NCBI GenBank assembly: GCA_019188255.1
Contig: JAETXT010000008.1
Location: 3,596,001 to 3,660,000, forward strand
Length of the DNA stretch: 64,000 bases
DNA from: Verticillium longisporum
Taxonomy: Eukaryota; Ascomycota; Sordariomycetes; Glomerellales; Plectosphaerellaceae
Direction: 5' to 3'
Part shown: positions 1 to 12,309 of the stretch, one piece after another
Layout of the letters: each line of letters starts with the position of its first letter
Position numbering within the stretch: position 1 is the stretch's first letter
Position numbers and translations under genes: made by a program
The notes under the pieces: generated by a model
What the model saw: only the letters and a program-made list of their open reading frames with translations
Database searches by the model: none
Told to the model about the DNA's origin: nothing

Positions 1-65
1 TTTGCTGTTCTTTTTTTAGGTTTTTTCACAAGGCTCTGCGTGGACTCGGCTTACAATCACGATAG

Positions 66-1682
66 TTGCATGATCCGTCCCTGATGCGGACGGCATGCTA
101 TGTGAATGGCGATTGGGTAGCGGCTGGCTCCAGCAAAACATTTAACGTTGAGAGTATGTGTCGCATCCGAGTCTCGCAAGGCTCAATCAAGACTGAGGTC
201 ATTTCTCCTGGGGAAACCATGCTGACCATGTTCTAAGACCCTTCAACGCTGGCATCCGTAGCTCAATGTCCTGATTTCGATGTTGAGGACACCGAGGCTG
301 CCATCGAAGCAGCGCACCAGGCATTCGCATCATACCGCAAGACACCAGCTCGCACGAGAGCTCGATGGCTCCGCCGGTGGTATGAGCTCATGATCGAGAA
401 CGCCGAAGACCTGGCACGCATCATTACTCTCGAGAATGGCAAGCCACTTGCAGATGCCACGGCCGAGGTCCACTACGCAGCGAGCTTCTTCGAGTGGTTT
501 TCAGAGGAGGCGCCGCGCATTTACGGCGAGACCATTCAGGCGAGCAACCCGAGCTGCAGGATCGTCACGCTCAAGGAGTCCCTTGGCGTCTGTGGCTTGC
601 TCGCACCATGGAACTTCCCCGGCGCCATGATCACCCGAAAGGTAGGCCCGGCGCTGGCGCCAGGCAGCCCCGGCGTCGTGAAGGCACCGGCCGAGGCACC
701 TCTTACGGCCCTTGCTCTCGCCGAGCTGGCGCACAGGGCTGGTATCCCCAAGGGCGTTGTCAACATTATCACGGCATCGGCACACAACACCATCGCGGTC
801 GGGAAGACTCTGACGACCCACCCCATCATCAAGAAGGTGTCCTTCACCGGATCCACTGGCGTGGGCAAGATCCTCATGAGCCAGAGCTCTACCACACTGA
901 AGAAACTCTCCCTTGAGCTGGGCGGTAACGCGCCCTTCATCGTCTTCGAAGATGCCGACCTCGATGTCGCCGCCCGGGGCCTAATTGCATCAAAGTTCCG
1001 CATCTCGGGCCAGACCTGTGTTTGTGCCAACCGCATCCTTGTCCAGCGCCAGGTGTACGACGCATTCACGCGGAAAGTCCTTGACATCGTCCGGACGTTC
1101 AAGGTTGGCGACGGCCTCAGCGAAACAACGACACATGGGCCACTCATTCACCAGCGCGCAGCCCAAAAGGTGGACGAGCACGTCAAAGATGCCGTCTCGA
1201 AAGGTGCTCGAGTGCTCCATGGCGGCGAGCCTCTGAAACATTTGGGACCCAACTTCTTCGACATTACTTTGCTCGCCGACATGGCGCCCGGAATGAAGAT
1301 CTGCACAGAGGAAACGTTTGGTCCTATTGCAGCTTTCTTCGCATTCGACACGGAGGCGGATGCTATCGAGATGGCCAATGACACAGAAGTCGGTCTTGCC
1401 GGCTATTTCTTCAGCCAGGATGCGAGCCGCTGCTGGCGGGTAGCAGAAGCACTTGAAGTCGGCATGGTTGGGGTCAATGTTGGTAGGTTACCCTTGCAAG
1501 CCCACACGATACTGCATGCGTGATTTCGCAGTCCATTAACCTTTATCACAGGCTCCATTAGTGACCCAGCTGCGCCTTTTGGTGGCGTAAAGCAGAGTGG
1601 CTTTGGACGAGAAGGTAGCAAGTACGGTATTGATGAGTACCTGGTGACCAAAATGGTCATGACAGGTGTGAGTGAGTCGTGA
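66..1682 (+). CDS. Succinate-semialdehyde dehydrogenase (NAD(P)+), 5' end missing
   Basis: Aldehyde dehydrogenase family enzyme, closest in motif pattern to succinate-semialdehyde dehydrogenase, the last step of the GABA shunt. Coding exons are 66-153, 238-1482 and 1552-1682, and both internal introns have GT..AG ends and keep frame. The first visible exon follows an acceptor TAG at 63-65 and reads [17 protein letters not shown], the usual start of the mature family domain, so at least one upstream exon lies outside the window. Visible family landmarks are the N-terminal NGDWV, the Rossmann-type FTGSTGVGK, the catalytic glutamate in LELGGNAP, the catalytic cysteine in GQTCVCANR, and EETFGP near the C terminus, ending in [12 protein letters not shown]. 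No targeting signal can be judged. Substrate assignment is inferred from overall similarity; a related aldehyde dehydrogenase is possible. Confidence 0.85.
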
Positions 1683-2175
1683 GCCATAGAATCAAGAGGG
1701 GCCTGGTAGCCCATAGCGAGATATAGCATGCATCGTTTGCATAAAAAATACCATAGAGATGATTGTGTTGATAATTTCATGACTCTAGACCGTTGTCACG
1801 GGCCTCATCGGTTCTTTGAGGACGAGACGTCAACGCATTATGTGTCCCGGAACGCCAACCCACTTGCGCATGATCCCGGATCTGCTCAAGAATTCGCAAA
1901 GTCGAATTCTCCACCAAATACCCATCATCTGGAGCCATGGGCTGCCAGCAATTTCTGCGCCTCCCTTGAAGCAGGACGCCCGACTGAGCGTTCGAAGATG
2001 TGACGGTCGGGCAGGCCGTGCAAGGAATCGGCAGTGCGCAGTAGCACTTAGCCGGTATCCTTCACGTCCTGACCTGACTCAGGTATGCCGCCGCCGAAAG
2101 AGGCAAGAAAAACGCCCGGCCCCGTGTACTCGGCCATGGTCCTACCGGCCCCCCCAGACAAGGAACGAAGCCGTG
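1683..2175. other. Intergenic, convergent genes
   Basis: Space between the stops of the aldehyde dehydrogenase (+) and POL4 (-). It should hold both 3' UTRs and terminators. Small open frames here overlap on both strands and show no family-like sequence. Confidence 0.6.
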
Positions 2176-3951
2176 TCACCCGGTGCATTGCTGTTCCGGC
2201 GGCTGCCAGTCAAGTCCCAGCCCCTCGAACACACGCTGCTCGGCCGTCACCATATCGGGCGCTGTCCCTTGATTCCCTCTCTCCAAATCGACCCAAGACC
2301 CGTCTGATCGTTTGCGTATGCCACTGCTGTCGAATTTGTACCCTAATTCCTTCTTACAGTACCTTCGCACATCCCTCTGGAAGGTCGTCCCGCCACTCCA
2401 CCCTAGAACTGCGCAACCCACTGTCTTCCACGGGCTTATGATGATGTCGACACGCCGGTGTGGCCTGTCAGAAGCCGAGTCTTTGCTCCCCGGCTCCTGC
2501 CAAACCACCATGGCCTTATCGAGCGTGTCGAAACCCGCCCCCTTGGTCCTAGCAGTATCAGCCTTCCACGTGAGAGGCTTCTGGCCCCTCTCACTGTTGT
2601 GAGTGCTCAACGTAAGTGTATGCGTGATGAATTGTGCCTTCTCGAGAGATGCGACGAGCCTCTCGATAAACCTATAAGTGGCATCTTCGTCCGCATGGCT
2701 CAGAATAACATCGACGTCACCGCTGCTTTTTTGCCTCGCCTGTGACCCCGACAATGGTCAGCTGGAAGCCAGGCTCAATTTCTTGAGCTTGTCGAAGAAT
2801 GGTGGCAGCAATGGCTTCCACCTCATGGCGTGGAATGGGTTGGAGGAACTCGTCATAATACTTGACTCCGATCTGCTGAACACGGCTGAGGCGGTCCCAG
2901 CCGTATTCAACTAGATCATCCAGATCTCGCCAGCCCTTTTTGTAAAACTCGCGAGCCGTCGTGTCACCGACGCCCCATATATTATAAAACAGGCGAAAGA
3001 CGGGTAACCTTGCCTCCTGTTGTGAGGAATCGATCTCCCCAAGCGAGCCAGTTGTTTTCCACTGATGATAAAGCTCGGCAATCTTACTGCCACAACCAGG
3101 AAGTCTTGCTACTTCTGCCTTTGAATCAGTCTAGTTCTCGCATATCACCTAGTCATGACTTATCAGATATACTAACCAGGAGAAGTGGATATCGCATAAG
3201 GGTACGCCGCTACAGTGGCAATTGCAGTCGAATAGGCACGCACACCAATCTCATCACCGAGCAGTTTTCGTGTCGTTCGTATCTCTTTGAGTGCCTCTAC
3301 AAATTCATTGTTTGGTGGATTGGCAGGTGTTGGTCTCTGACAAGAGTATGTGGTCCTCAAAAACGCTGGTATCGGAGGCATAGTCATCACAGCGTCATGT
3401 TCCGATGTTGTTTCTCTCAGTAAGCTGGGGCCTTGGGATACAGGAACAGACCTGTGAAGGCTTCGGCGCCCCGTCGAAATGCTCTGGCCCTTCTGAGCCA
3501 CTGGCTGTTTTGACTCCGCAGACTCCGAATGTTGCGGCGACTTTGCCTTGCAACTTTGAATAACTTGACCTCGGTACAGCATGTAAGACTGCATAGGGAG
3601 CAGCGTTCCTGCTGCCAGCGACTCCGTCACCCATGCCAGCTTCAACACCCTGATTTCTTTCGCTGGCTTCGATGGTGTGGGGTCTCCGTCTTCGCTCGTA
3701 GAAAGTCTGATTCGTTTTCTTGGCCCGGTCTCCGATGGGTCAGAATTGACAGCTACGTCCAGTGGCTCAGTGAGGACATTCCTGTGCCGCAGTTCGAAGA
3801 GTGCTCTTTCTCGTTTAGAGATATTGCCGATGATGACGTCCGCCTCCAGTATATCATACGTTAATGAAGGAATACTTTCCTCAACCTCGTGAAGTCGTCC
3901 GGGATTTAGATGTGTGGGGAGAAGAAAGATTGAAGGAAATGGCAGGCTCAT
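2176..3951 (-). CDS. POL4: DNA polymerase X family (Pol4/lambda-like), frame broken by two 1-nt gaps
   Basis: Family X DNA polymerase used in non-homologous end joining and base excision repair in the nucleus. Exon 1 is 3951-3177 and exon 2 is 3114-2176, with a 62-nt intron between. The protein would be about 571 aa. Order: an N-terminal BRCT-like region (about residues 1-120, with VLKLAWVTESL), a Ser/Pro-rich linker, the helix-hairpin-helix (EVARLPGCGSK), the fingers (NIWGVGDTTAREFY), then the catalytic palm with SGDVDVILSH carrying the two metal-binding Asp and RVDIIISPW carrying the third. The C terminus QQCTG is typical of fungal members. Two single-base deficits interrupt the frame immediately before the catalytic Asp pair, at the C4 run 2746-2749 and the T6 run 2727-2732 (plus-strand bases). 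In the middle frame the conserved HRRGK can be read. I think these are assembly errors rather than a dead gene. Confidence 0.85.
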
Positions 3952-4385
3952 GTCGGCAAATCAAAGAATGCTCGCTATGCATGCGTTTTCGAGTCTGCTC
4001 ATAGGAAACCATTCGTCAAGACATCATCGTGTTCTTGTAGGCGTGCTGTTGCTGTTTGCAGTGGGCATGAGGCAAGCATGAAGCGAAAGAGCATGCGGGG
4101 CAGGCAGGTTGACTACTGTTGGCCTTTGTTTATTAGCCCGCGTATGCTGTGGTGACGACGAATGATGTTCATCAGCGAATCACCATTCTGACATCATTGG
4201 TATATTTCTGCTTATCTTAACAGATGGACGCACCCAAAAATGTCTAAAAGTTTGGCCCGGTAACCATTTCTAGAGACGAAGGCCTGGATAACGCCTCGGG
4301 CCCCTGCAAACAACCTGAACACCCCCAGCATCATGGACGTTAATGAAATGTTGTACGCCTCCGTGGCCATGCCTGAGCCAACTTC
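3952..4385. other. Intergenic: POL4 promoter and TFA1 3' region
   Basis: 434 bases between the POL4 start and the TFA1 stop, both on the minus strand. Nothing coding is visible. Confidence 0.6.
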
Positions 4386-5758
4386 TCATGAAACATCTTC
4401 AAATTCGAGGTCTTCTTCGCTCTCGTCGCCTTCCTGCTGAGCCGGCGACTCAAGCTTGACTCGTTTTGCTGGCAAGTCGTCGGCGCTGTCTTCATGGGAA
4501 TCTGCGCTTCTTTTATTCGCAGGCGTGGCAGCACTGGCTGGCGTTGCCCCGCTGGAGTTGTTGCCTGTCGCCACAACATCCTCGAAATCGTCCTCGTCCT
4601 CGTCTTCCTCGTCATCGCTGCCTTCTTCTGCAAGCGCCCGGGCAGCATCTGCTTCTTGCTGTGCCTTAATAGCCGCGAACATTTTTGCCATTTCCGAGTC
4701 ATCTTGTTCCTCTCCGCTGCTTTTGATCCCCTCTTTCGAATCAAGTGCTTGCGTTTTCACCGCAGGGGTCGATCCAGAATTCGCCGTGAGATAGGATTCT
4801 CCCGTAACAGTGCTGTTGGACATCCATGAAGGTAGCGCATTTTGATGCGCAATCTTATCTTTCCTGGCCTGCTCCGCGGCCTTCTCTGCCTCTGACGGTC
4901 CGTCGGATGTGGATATGTTGACTGATAGAGACTTTGGGCCGATATTGTCCAGTCCTTTGACCGATGTAGGCTGGAGGGCTGAGACAAAACCGATGGGGCC
5001 CTGGCTGGTATCGGGCGCCAGCGGCTTGTAGGCACTAATGGCTATGTCGAATGTGTTCTCTGGTACGACCACATCATCGATACGCGGCAGCATCTCTGTG
5101 ATGAACTTGAATTGCTCGTTCAATCTGGTCGACTCTTGATGTCCCGTCGAGTGCCGTTCCAAGTCATGTGTCAAGGGGTACTCGCAGTTGTGACAGAGGA
5201 ACCCTGCGCTGCTGGCTTTGTCGAGCACCTCCATTTGGGTCCATTCGGCTTTGCACCGCTCGCAGAAGTATTCCTTGCGCTCGCTCACCGGAATGTTCGT
5301 GCCCTGTATCTCTTTGTCCACGGTGTACACCCGCCACTTGATTGCGTCGATGGCCTGTCGGTAATCGATGAAGTAGTATTGTTTGTTGATCGGTCGCTTC
5401 TGTTCCGGGTTATTCGACTGCTCCGGTCGCGTATATCTATGAACGATGGGGATTAGCAAGGGGAAAGATGTATGTGTGGAAGGTCGTTCCCGTACGATGT
5501 GATGAAGCGATCTTCTCGCAGCTTTCCGCAAAGCCTGTGTACCTCTTTTGTGTTCATTCCCAACATAAAGCGCAAGTCTTCGTCCTTGAGTCTGGTCTTC
5601 GTTAGTACCTATGCGCCTTAGAAAGTTTCGCGAACACGCGCTGGAACGTACGCCGAGTGAATAATTAGGGCGTCAATGACCAGGACATAGTTGTTGTCGT
5701 AGAAGGCTCGAACCACCTGCCTGACCAACGTCTTGGCCATGTCCAGTGGAGGCGCCAT
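4386..5758 (-). CDS. TFA1: Transcription initiation factor TFIIE subunit alpha
   Basis: Large subunit of TFIIE, which joins the RNA polymerase II pre-initiation complex and recruits and stimulates TFIIH. Exons are 5758-5652, 5591-5496 and 5436-4386, all with GT..AG junctions that keep frame, giving about 417 aa. The start codon opens MAPPLDMAKTLVRQVV, a good family start. Exon 2 carries the winged-helix core (LGMNTKEVHRLCGKLREDRF). Exon 3 carries the zinc ribbon with two CxxC pairs (CERC and CHNC), the conserved RLNEQFKFI segment, and a very acidic tail with runs of Asp and Glu that ends LEFEDVS. The acidic tail is known in the family to contact TFIIH. The long plus-strand open frames opposite the acidic stretch are shadows of GAA/GAG codons. 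Confidence 0.93.
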
Positions 5759-6635
5759 GCTCGTCGATCGAAGATTCCCAGGTGAAGTGACAGTGATGTA
5801 GTATTTGAATTAAGGATCATGCGACCAAGAAGGCAATCCTACGGCAGCAGAAGAGTTCAGGTTTGCGCGTGTGTCGATGTGTTGGGCAAGTGGTCCATCG
5901 CCGACAAGGTAGGAAGGTCAAGCGTCGCGCCAGCCGGTAGAATTGTTTGCGCAAGCCTGCTGAAGTGGGAATAGTTCGGTGGAGGCAGAGTCAATTTCAC
6001 GCTAGTCTCTCGATTGTATATCCCGAAGTCGACTGTGATGAATCGTCGTGGGATGGTACTCGCCAATATATTGAAGGTGGTGGCCCAATGCTGGAACAAG
6101 GGACGAAAGTCGTAAACTACTGTCACGAACTTCAAAGCAGCCGTCAGATTCGATGTTGCCCACGAGTACTGCACCGAGCACTGGTGTTGGTGGGGTTTGT
6201 ACGGGTCTGACCCACTAGAGCTGTGACCAATCAATACTACAGCTGGCTAATGCTGCAGGTACATCTGCAATGGATCAGCGCAGCCGCACAGGACTCTCAG
6301 CGCCGCTCTAACAGCCAGCGTGGTGCAAGCCATGTTCAAGCTCCCTTGCCCCAGATCAATTCAAAGAATGCAGCCAAACTGATGAGAATTTCCCGCAGCG
6401 GTCAATTGGAGAGAAGCAAGCCTAACACCAACCAAAACGCCAGGTCAACCGGTCATACCCGGTCGGAAGTGAACCGGATTGCATCTCGCGCCTAACGCAC
6501 CACTGACCAAGTCGAATCCCCCTCGCCCAAGCATAACACACGACCTTCAGATTCTAGCACCCAGATCTCCAGATACCTGCGCAACAGGTTGCAGCAGGCA
6601 GAGGAATTGCACCCACGCCATCAAAACCTGTTCTT
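5759..6635. other. Intergenic, no supported gene
   Basis: 877 bases between the TFA1 start and the SMC1 stop. A 125-codon minus-strand open frame (5857-6234) lies here, but it has no family-like motif, no introns and an unremarkable composition, so I do not call it a gene. It may be an extended TFA1 5' region. Confidence 0.45.
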
Positions 6636-9600
6636 TCAAACATACTTTCGAAGCTATGCAGATTGTTAGCAAAAGAGTCGATAAATTTCAAAGTTGTGAT
6701 CGCAGATAAAAGTAGACTTACGTCAAGCGTCAACGTCCTCGAGCTGTTGATTTCCTGGTCACGGTAGACTCCTACAAGGCTCTCGCTGTCCTGGAAAAGT
6801 CCTGCCTTGAGACTGATGACGACAAACTGCATACCGGGTCCGGCATGCTCCCGGATGTACTTCTTGATCTTGTCAACGTTGGCGTTGTCGAGCGCGGCAT
6901 CAACCTCATCGAGGACAAAGAAGGGGCTCGGCTGGTAGCTGTGGATGGCAAAGAGTAGTGCCAGCGCTGCCATAGTCTTCTCGCCACCCGAAAGGAGATC
7001 CATGTCTCGGAATCGCTTGAGGGGAGGCATGGCATGGTATTTGATGCCCGCCAGGTAGGGAGTGTCGTTGTCTTCTTCCTTGTCCAGGTATGCTTGGCCA
7101 CCGAGAGGGTACGCGTCAGAGCGTGTAAGATCCTTGTAGACGGTCTTGATCTGTTCCGAGATGTGTGTAAAGGCCTTGTTGAAGACCTCATACCTTTTCG
7201 TCTTGATCACGTTGAAGGCATCGCGAGCTTCTTTGAGCGCTACTCGCGAGTCTTCGAACTCGCGTTCGGTGTTCTTTAACCTGGTCTCAACACCTTCCAA
7301 CCTCTCCATTGCCTTCATGTTAGGGTTGATCTTTTCTAACTCCGCCGCAAGAGTGTGTATCCTCTCCTTGAGGGTTTCGCTCATGCTCTCGTCATTGGAC
7401 TAGCACACGCGTTAGCAGGCTGCTCCCCAAGTCAAACACACCGTCCAGAAGGAAGGGACCATGAGCTCACATTCTTCAGCTCGTCGCTCAGCCCATCAAA
7501 ATCAATCATGATGCCATGATCATCGAGGGCAGCATCCAACATTCCGTCGTCCTCGTCGTCGAGGTCCATGGCATCAGGGTCCTGACGCAACAAGTTGTCC
7601 TCCCTAGGCAGGTTGTCCAATGACCCATCAACCAGCGGGATGTCGATTCCGTCCATCTTGCACTTTCTCAACAGCGCAAACTTGGCGGCACCGTCCTTTT
7701 GCACACTTGTTTCAAGGGCATTGATGTCCTTCTGCCTCGCTTCGATCTCTTTGCTGCGACTCTTGACCTCTGCCTTTGCCTCGGCGACCTTCTGGCTACG
7801 CTCTTGCTGCTCTGCGCGGGCGACCTGCAGATTCTCACGCAACGCATCCAGCTCGTCCGAGACCTCGCCCATTCTATCTTCGATCTCCGATTTCTGTTGT
7901 TCGTACGTTTGCAGGTCTTTCTCGAATTGCTTCAGCTTCCTCTCCATGGATGCCACGCGACCTTCAAAGTCTTTGAGTCTTGACTCGTTCCAGGCAAGGG
8001 TGCTCTTCAGCCTCTCTTTTTGGACTTCAAACCTGTTTCGTTCTTCTTCGAGTTGACGTTGCAAACCCTGGTGCTCTGCATCGTACGCTCGGATATTACT
8101 CAGACCCAACCTTTTGCAGAAGTCACCGAAGACTCGGTCCTCCACCTGTGAGATGGCTGCTCGGAAATTCTCCAAGGTTTCGGTTGTTGATCGTAGCTCG
8201 GCGTTCTTCGCAGCGTACTGAGGTTCCCAGTCATGAAGCTGCTGGGCTTGGTGGTCTCTTTCCCGTGACTTGCTGGCATGGTTCTTCTCAAACTGAGCCA
8301 ATTCATATTTGGCAGCCGCCAGTTGAGGCTCTAGCACTTGTAGATCAGTACGTAGGGTATCCTCCGCACGCCTATCAGTTGCCGGCAGGTTTTGTATTTC
8401 TTCGGTGTACTTGGCGGCTGTTCTCCTCAGAGCGTCGACATCGTGTTCCTCGAAGCGCCGTTTGCCGCCCTTGTGCTCGGGGCCCCGTCCACCAGTCATG
8501 AGACCTCCTTTGTGGATGACGGTACCGTCCAGCGCCACAGCCTTGACAGGGATTTTCTTCTCGTAACAAATATGTGAAGCCACGCGAAGGTCGTCACACA
8601 CCACCGAGCTGCCGCAAGCATATGCCATGGCGCGTTCGTAAGCAGAGTCGAAGTCGATCGTGTCGATCGTAAGCCGCGCCCCGCTGATACCTTTGACAGC
8701 CGTGTTCACAGCGTTGACCTTGATGTTGTCAAGCGGAATGAACGTCATTGGTGGAATCTGGTTGTCCTTCAGATGCTGGACACACTGCATGCCCGTCTTC
8801 TCGGTATCCACGACAACGGACTCAAAGTCTTTGCCGAGGGCAATGATGACAGCTTCGTCAAACTTCTTCTGCTTAGGCTTGCAAAGATCTCCGATGCGAC
8901 CCTTGACGCCAGGGTAAATGCGTTTGAGCGTGCTGACCGTCTCTTTCATGCGCGTCTCGCGATCGTTTTGGCGACGGCCGTCGTCTGCTTCATTCAACTG
9001 CCTGGCCACCTTCTGCAAATGCTCCTCAAGCTCGGTTCGTTTGTTATTTGTCCGCACCCGAGTGGAGTCCAGCTGTCTGAACTCCTTCTTCTTCGCATCG
9101 ATTTGCTCAGAAAGGGTGGTGATGGTGTCCTTCGTAAATTTGGCGCGTTCTTGGATCGTCTCGAGTTCGCCATCTAGCTTTTCGACGTTGGCATTGAAGC
9201 CGTCGACTTTGCTCTTGAGACTATTGACCATGACTTCATCTGTCTTTTGTTGACGGACAAGGTTGTCGATCTTGTTTTGGTTGGCTGACGTTTTGGCGAA
9301 GACCTGACTGCGCAGAGCGTTGTACTCTTTGCGATCTTCGTCGCTGAGCTCCGTGCCCTGTTTTCTAGACCTTTCCTGAAACTCTCTTTCCTTGAGCTCC
9401 TGAGCCTTTTCGACAGTCTTGAGCTTCTTTCTATCATCTTCCAGAACTTTGACCTGATCGTCACGTTCTCTTCGTGTTGTATCGAGACGTTGGCGAAGAG
9501 CGCTTGCTTCACGAGTGCTCTGTTCCACTTTTTGATTGATGGGAACAAGGCTGTTCTCGAGTTCTTCGATCTTTCGCTCTTTGGCTCTGATGTGCTTGTC

Positions 9601-10686
9601 ATGCTTGCTGACATCTCGTGTCGCCGCCGCGAGCTCTTTATGAGCGGCTTCCAGCTTCTTCTCAAAAGATGCTACGTTGCGCCTGAACTCTTGGAGGTTC
9701 TCCTCGTGATCCTTGATCTTGTCGTTGGACTCATCCATGCTGCTTTGGAGATGAAAAAGCTCCCACAGCATGCGATCAACGATGGCGCGGTCTCGTTCTT
9801 CAGTCTTCTGCTGGAAATTTTCGACCTCCCTCTTTTGCTCTTGGTATTGCTTGATCTCTGAGTTGATGCCCCGGCGCCGGTGAAGCTGAAAGCTCTGGTC
9901 CTCGGCGGCTTTCTCTGCCGCCGCTTCAAGACGTTCATAGTCGGCTTTGAACTCCAAGCTTCCCGAAATCTGCTCGATAAGACGCGTGAGGTCCTGAGGA
10001 GACTGAGCTGCAATGGCCTCGACATCACCCTGGAAAACCAGGAAGTTCCGCGCCTTGATCAGAATATTCTCGACCTCGAGGGCCGTGTTGTATTGCTGTG
10101 CGTTCACAACACGGTCGTTGATCCGATATTCGCTAGAACCTTGGCTTGTGATTGATCGCTTCCACTTCTGCTCATCGCCGGCATCGTCCTCGTACACAGC
10201 CATAACCCAAGCAGTCTTTGGGTCGTGGCGCGATGGCTTGTCACCGTTCGATTTCCCATCTGCGTCTCCATTGGCGCTCGGAGTGTCCGCAGATCCGTCG
10301 TCGTTTATTTTGGACGTCTTCAGGACGCGGCCACGGTAAACCAGGTCCTTGAGATGGGTTGAGCGGAGATGTGAAGACTTGATTCCTAGGACGAAGGAAA
10401 TGGCGTCCATGCTGACGTGCGATAGCCCGTATTAGCAATGAGTCCTGATTCTCTTGTGCAATTTCTAGCATGCAGATGACAACAGGGAAGGAACAAGGGG
10501 AACGCACGAGTTGGACTTTCCAGATCCATTAGGACCGATGATGGAGGTGAAATAGGAGTCCCCGAATAGGAGGACATGATGCCCTTTGTAGGACTTGAAG
10601 TCTGCAAGGCGAATTAGTAGGCGTGGTGAAGCTGATGGGAAAAGGCGCAGCATACTGAACAGCTCGAGGCGGATGAGTTTGCCCAT
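6636..10686 (-). CDS. SMC1: Cohesin subunit SMC1
   Basis: Structural maintenance of chromosomes protein 1, which pairs with SMC3 in the cohesin ring that holds sister chromatids together. Exons are 10686-10656, 10601-10508, 10411-7471, 7399-6722 and 6653-6636. All junctions keep frame and give about 1,253 aa, the usual SMC1 length. The head starts MGKLIRLELFNFKSYKG with the Walker A loop GPNGSGKSNS split across an intron. Two long charged coiled coils flank the hinge (GVKGRIGDLCKPKQKKF through the GxxGG-like LMTGGRG). The C-terminal head has the ABC signature LLSGGEKTMAAL and Walker B FFVLDEVDAALD. The last exon encodes only LRKYV and the stop, which fits the conserved SMC1 end. It is unbroken despite its length. 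Confidence 0.97.
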
Positions 10687-12309
10687 GGTGGTGGTGTGGC
10701 ACGCGTGAATAGCAGTGTCAAGGCTTGTTGGAACAACCGTAAATCATTGGAGACCCCAATTTGGCCGAAATTGAAGAGGGCTTGTGTTGAGCCTGGCGAC
10801 CTAGAGTGTCGATGTTGACCGAGGCTGTCGCGAAGATGGATGGAGTTCGGCGCGAAGAGGGGATCGTCGTGCATGCGTGTGCGCGTCGCAAGTTAGAAGC
10901 AGTCGCGTGTGGAAACGAGGATGCTAGTTGATTAACCGTGGTAACGTAAGTCGCAACAGGCGTTTGCCTATGCCTTCAGCTTCGCGTGGGCAGTTGAGTC
11001 GCACACTGCTTATCCAGGATCTATCGAGATGATTTACGAGTCTCCCACTTTCCACGCGCGTCAAGATGCGCCAGCACGCGACTTGGAGCAGTCCCCACAA
11101 CGTTGGGCTGGTGGGTTGGCACTCACCCCACACAACGCGACGGACAGCCAGTCACCAGTTTGAGTGCGACCAAGGTCATGTGACTGCTCCAATTTGCAGG
11201 TCCCAGGGACGTGCAAGCCAACCACAGGGACCAGGCCATGCACCTGCTCCAACTACGGGCATCCAGTGATTGGGGGCCCTGAGGTACCTAGGTACCTAGG
11301 TGCGGTACCAACCTGTCTTATGGTGCCTTGCTTGTCCAGTAGACGGACAACAGGACATGCACATGCCAATTACCGATGATGCCTTCAAGGTACTTTGATT
11401 GTGAGTGAAATACCTGAGCCCAGCAAAAACCATGTGGGAAGGTTGAATGCAGTTACCTCTTCGCTTCTTGGGGCTACTTGGTTGCATATTGAACACCTGG
11501 GTGGATCAGGTACTTCAGTTCAGTTCACTCTGGAACACTTGCGACTTTAGCGGAGCAGACGCACAACCTCCCAAGATGCCATGTGACGCAACCTCGTGAA
11601 AATGGAGAGGCAAGACGGCGCCCGTGATCGAATGGAATTCGCGAGTCACTTGTTAGAGGTGTTTGAAGTGATGTGCTATGTAAAGGCGGATGCCATCTAC
11701 TTCGCTACTTCCAAGAATGTCCCATAAAGCGTGCGAGCTCGAGGCTAGATCAAGCATTGAAGTCTCCACTGTTAACGAGTGACGTCGTAATGCTTAATCG
11801 TGTTCGTTATCTATCGGTCGCTCATCTAGCTCTCGGCCCTGGTCGACATACCTACTTGGATCCCGTGAACAACCATAGGGACGAAGGACAGCCCATCTCG
11901 TCATCAAGAAGACGTTAACCCAAGGCACCACCCTTTCTTCGATCCTTGCACTGCCCAGAGCCACACATATGGGACACACTTCTCACGAGGACAACTCACC
12001 AACTTATTATCCGACTCGTTCGCCCACCCTATTCCAGCCCTGTTCAGCTCACAGCCACCTCGACAACACGGGTATACTGATACACCGCCTTCGCGATCCA
12101 GCACCTTGCACTTGATCTTCGACGCTTGTTTCGTGATCAGGATCTGAGGTCATCCTACGAACCAGAGATGTAAGATCATGTACCCTTCGATGCCTGGCTA
12201 TCGCAACTGCGAACAACCGGTCCCTGATCCATAAGGGTGTTGATCAACACGAACAAGCACTGACCTCCGTGCCCAGCTGCTTCAGCTATAACGAGCTACG
12301 AGTGCGAGA
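10687..12309. other. Intergenic, divergent promoters of SMC1 and GPC1
   Basis: 1.6 kb between two divergent genes. It holds the SMC1 and GPC1 upstream regions and a palindromic TACCTAGGTACC cluster near 11.28 kb (listed separately). There is no coding sequence that I can support. Confidence 0.6.
11281..11310. repeat. Palindromic TACCTAGGTA/GGTACC cluster
   Basis: Overlapping copies of GGTACCTAGG, a self-complementary core, in an intergenic spacer. The same core recurs at other spacers in this window. Confidence 0.7.

Noticed and set aside
2176..3951. POL4 as a true pseudogene
   Set aside because: Apart from two one-base homopolymer losses, the frame, intron, catalytic residues and C terminus are intact, and the same defect type occurs in essential-looking genes here.
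4456..4829. Ser/Ala-rich plus-strand frames opposite TFA1
   Set aside because: Shadows of the acidic Asp/Glu tail of TFIIE alpha.
5857..6234. 125-codon minus-strand frame between TFA1 and SMC1
   Set aside because: No family-like word or domain composition; may be chance or leader sequence.
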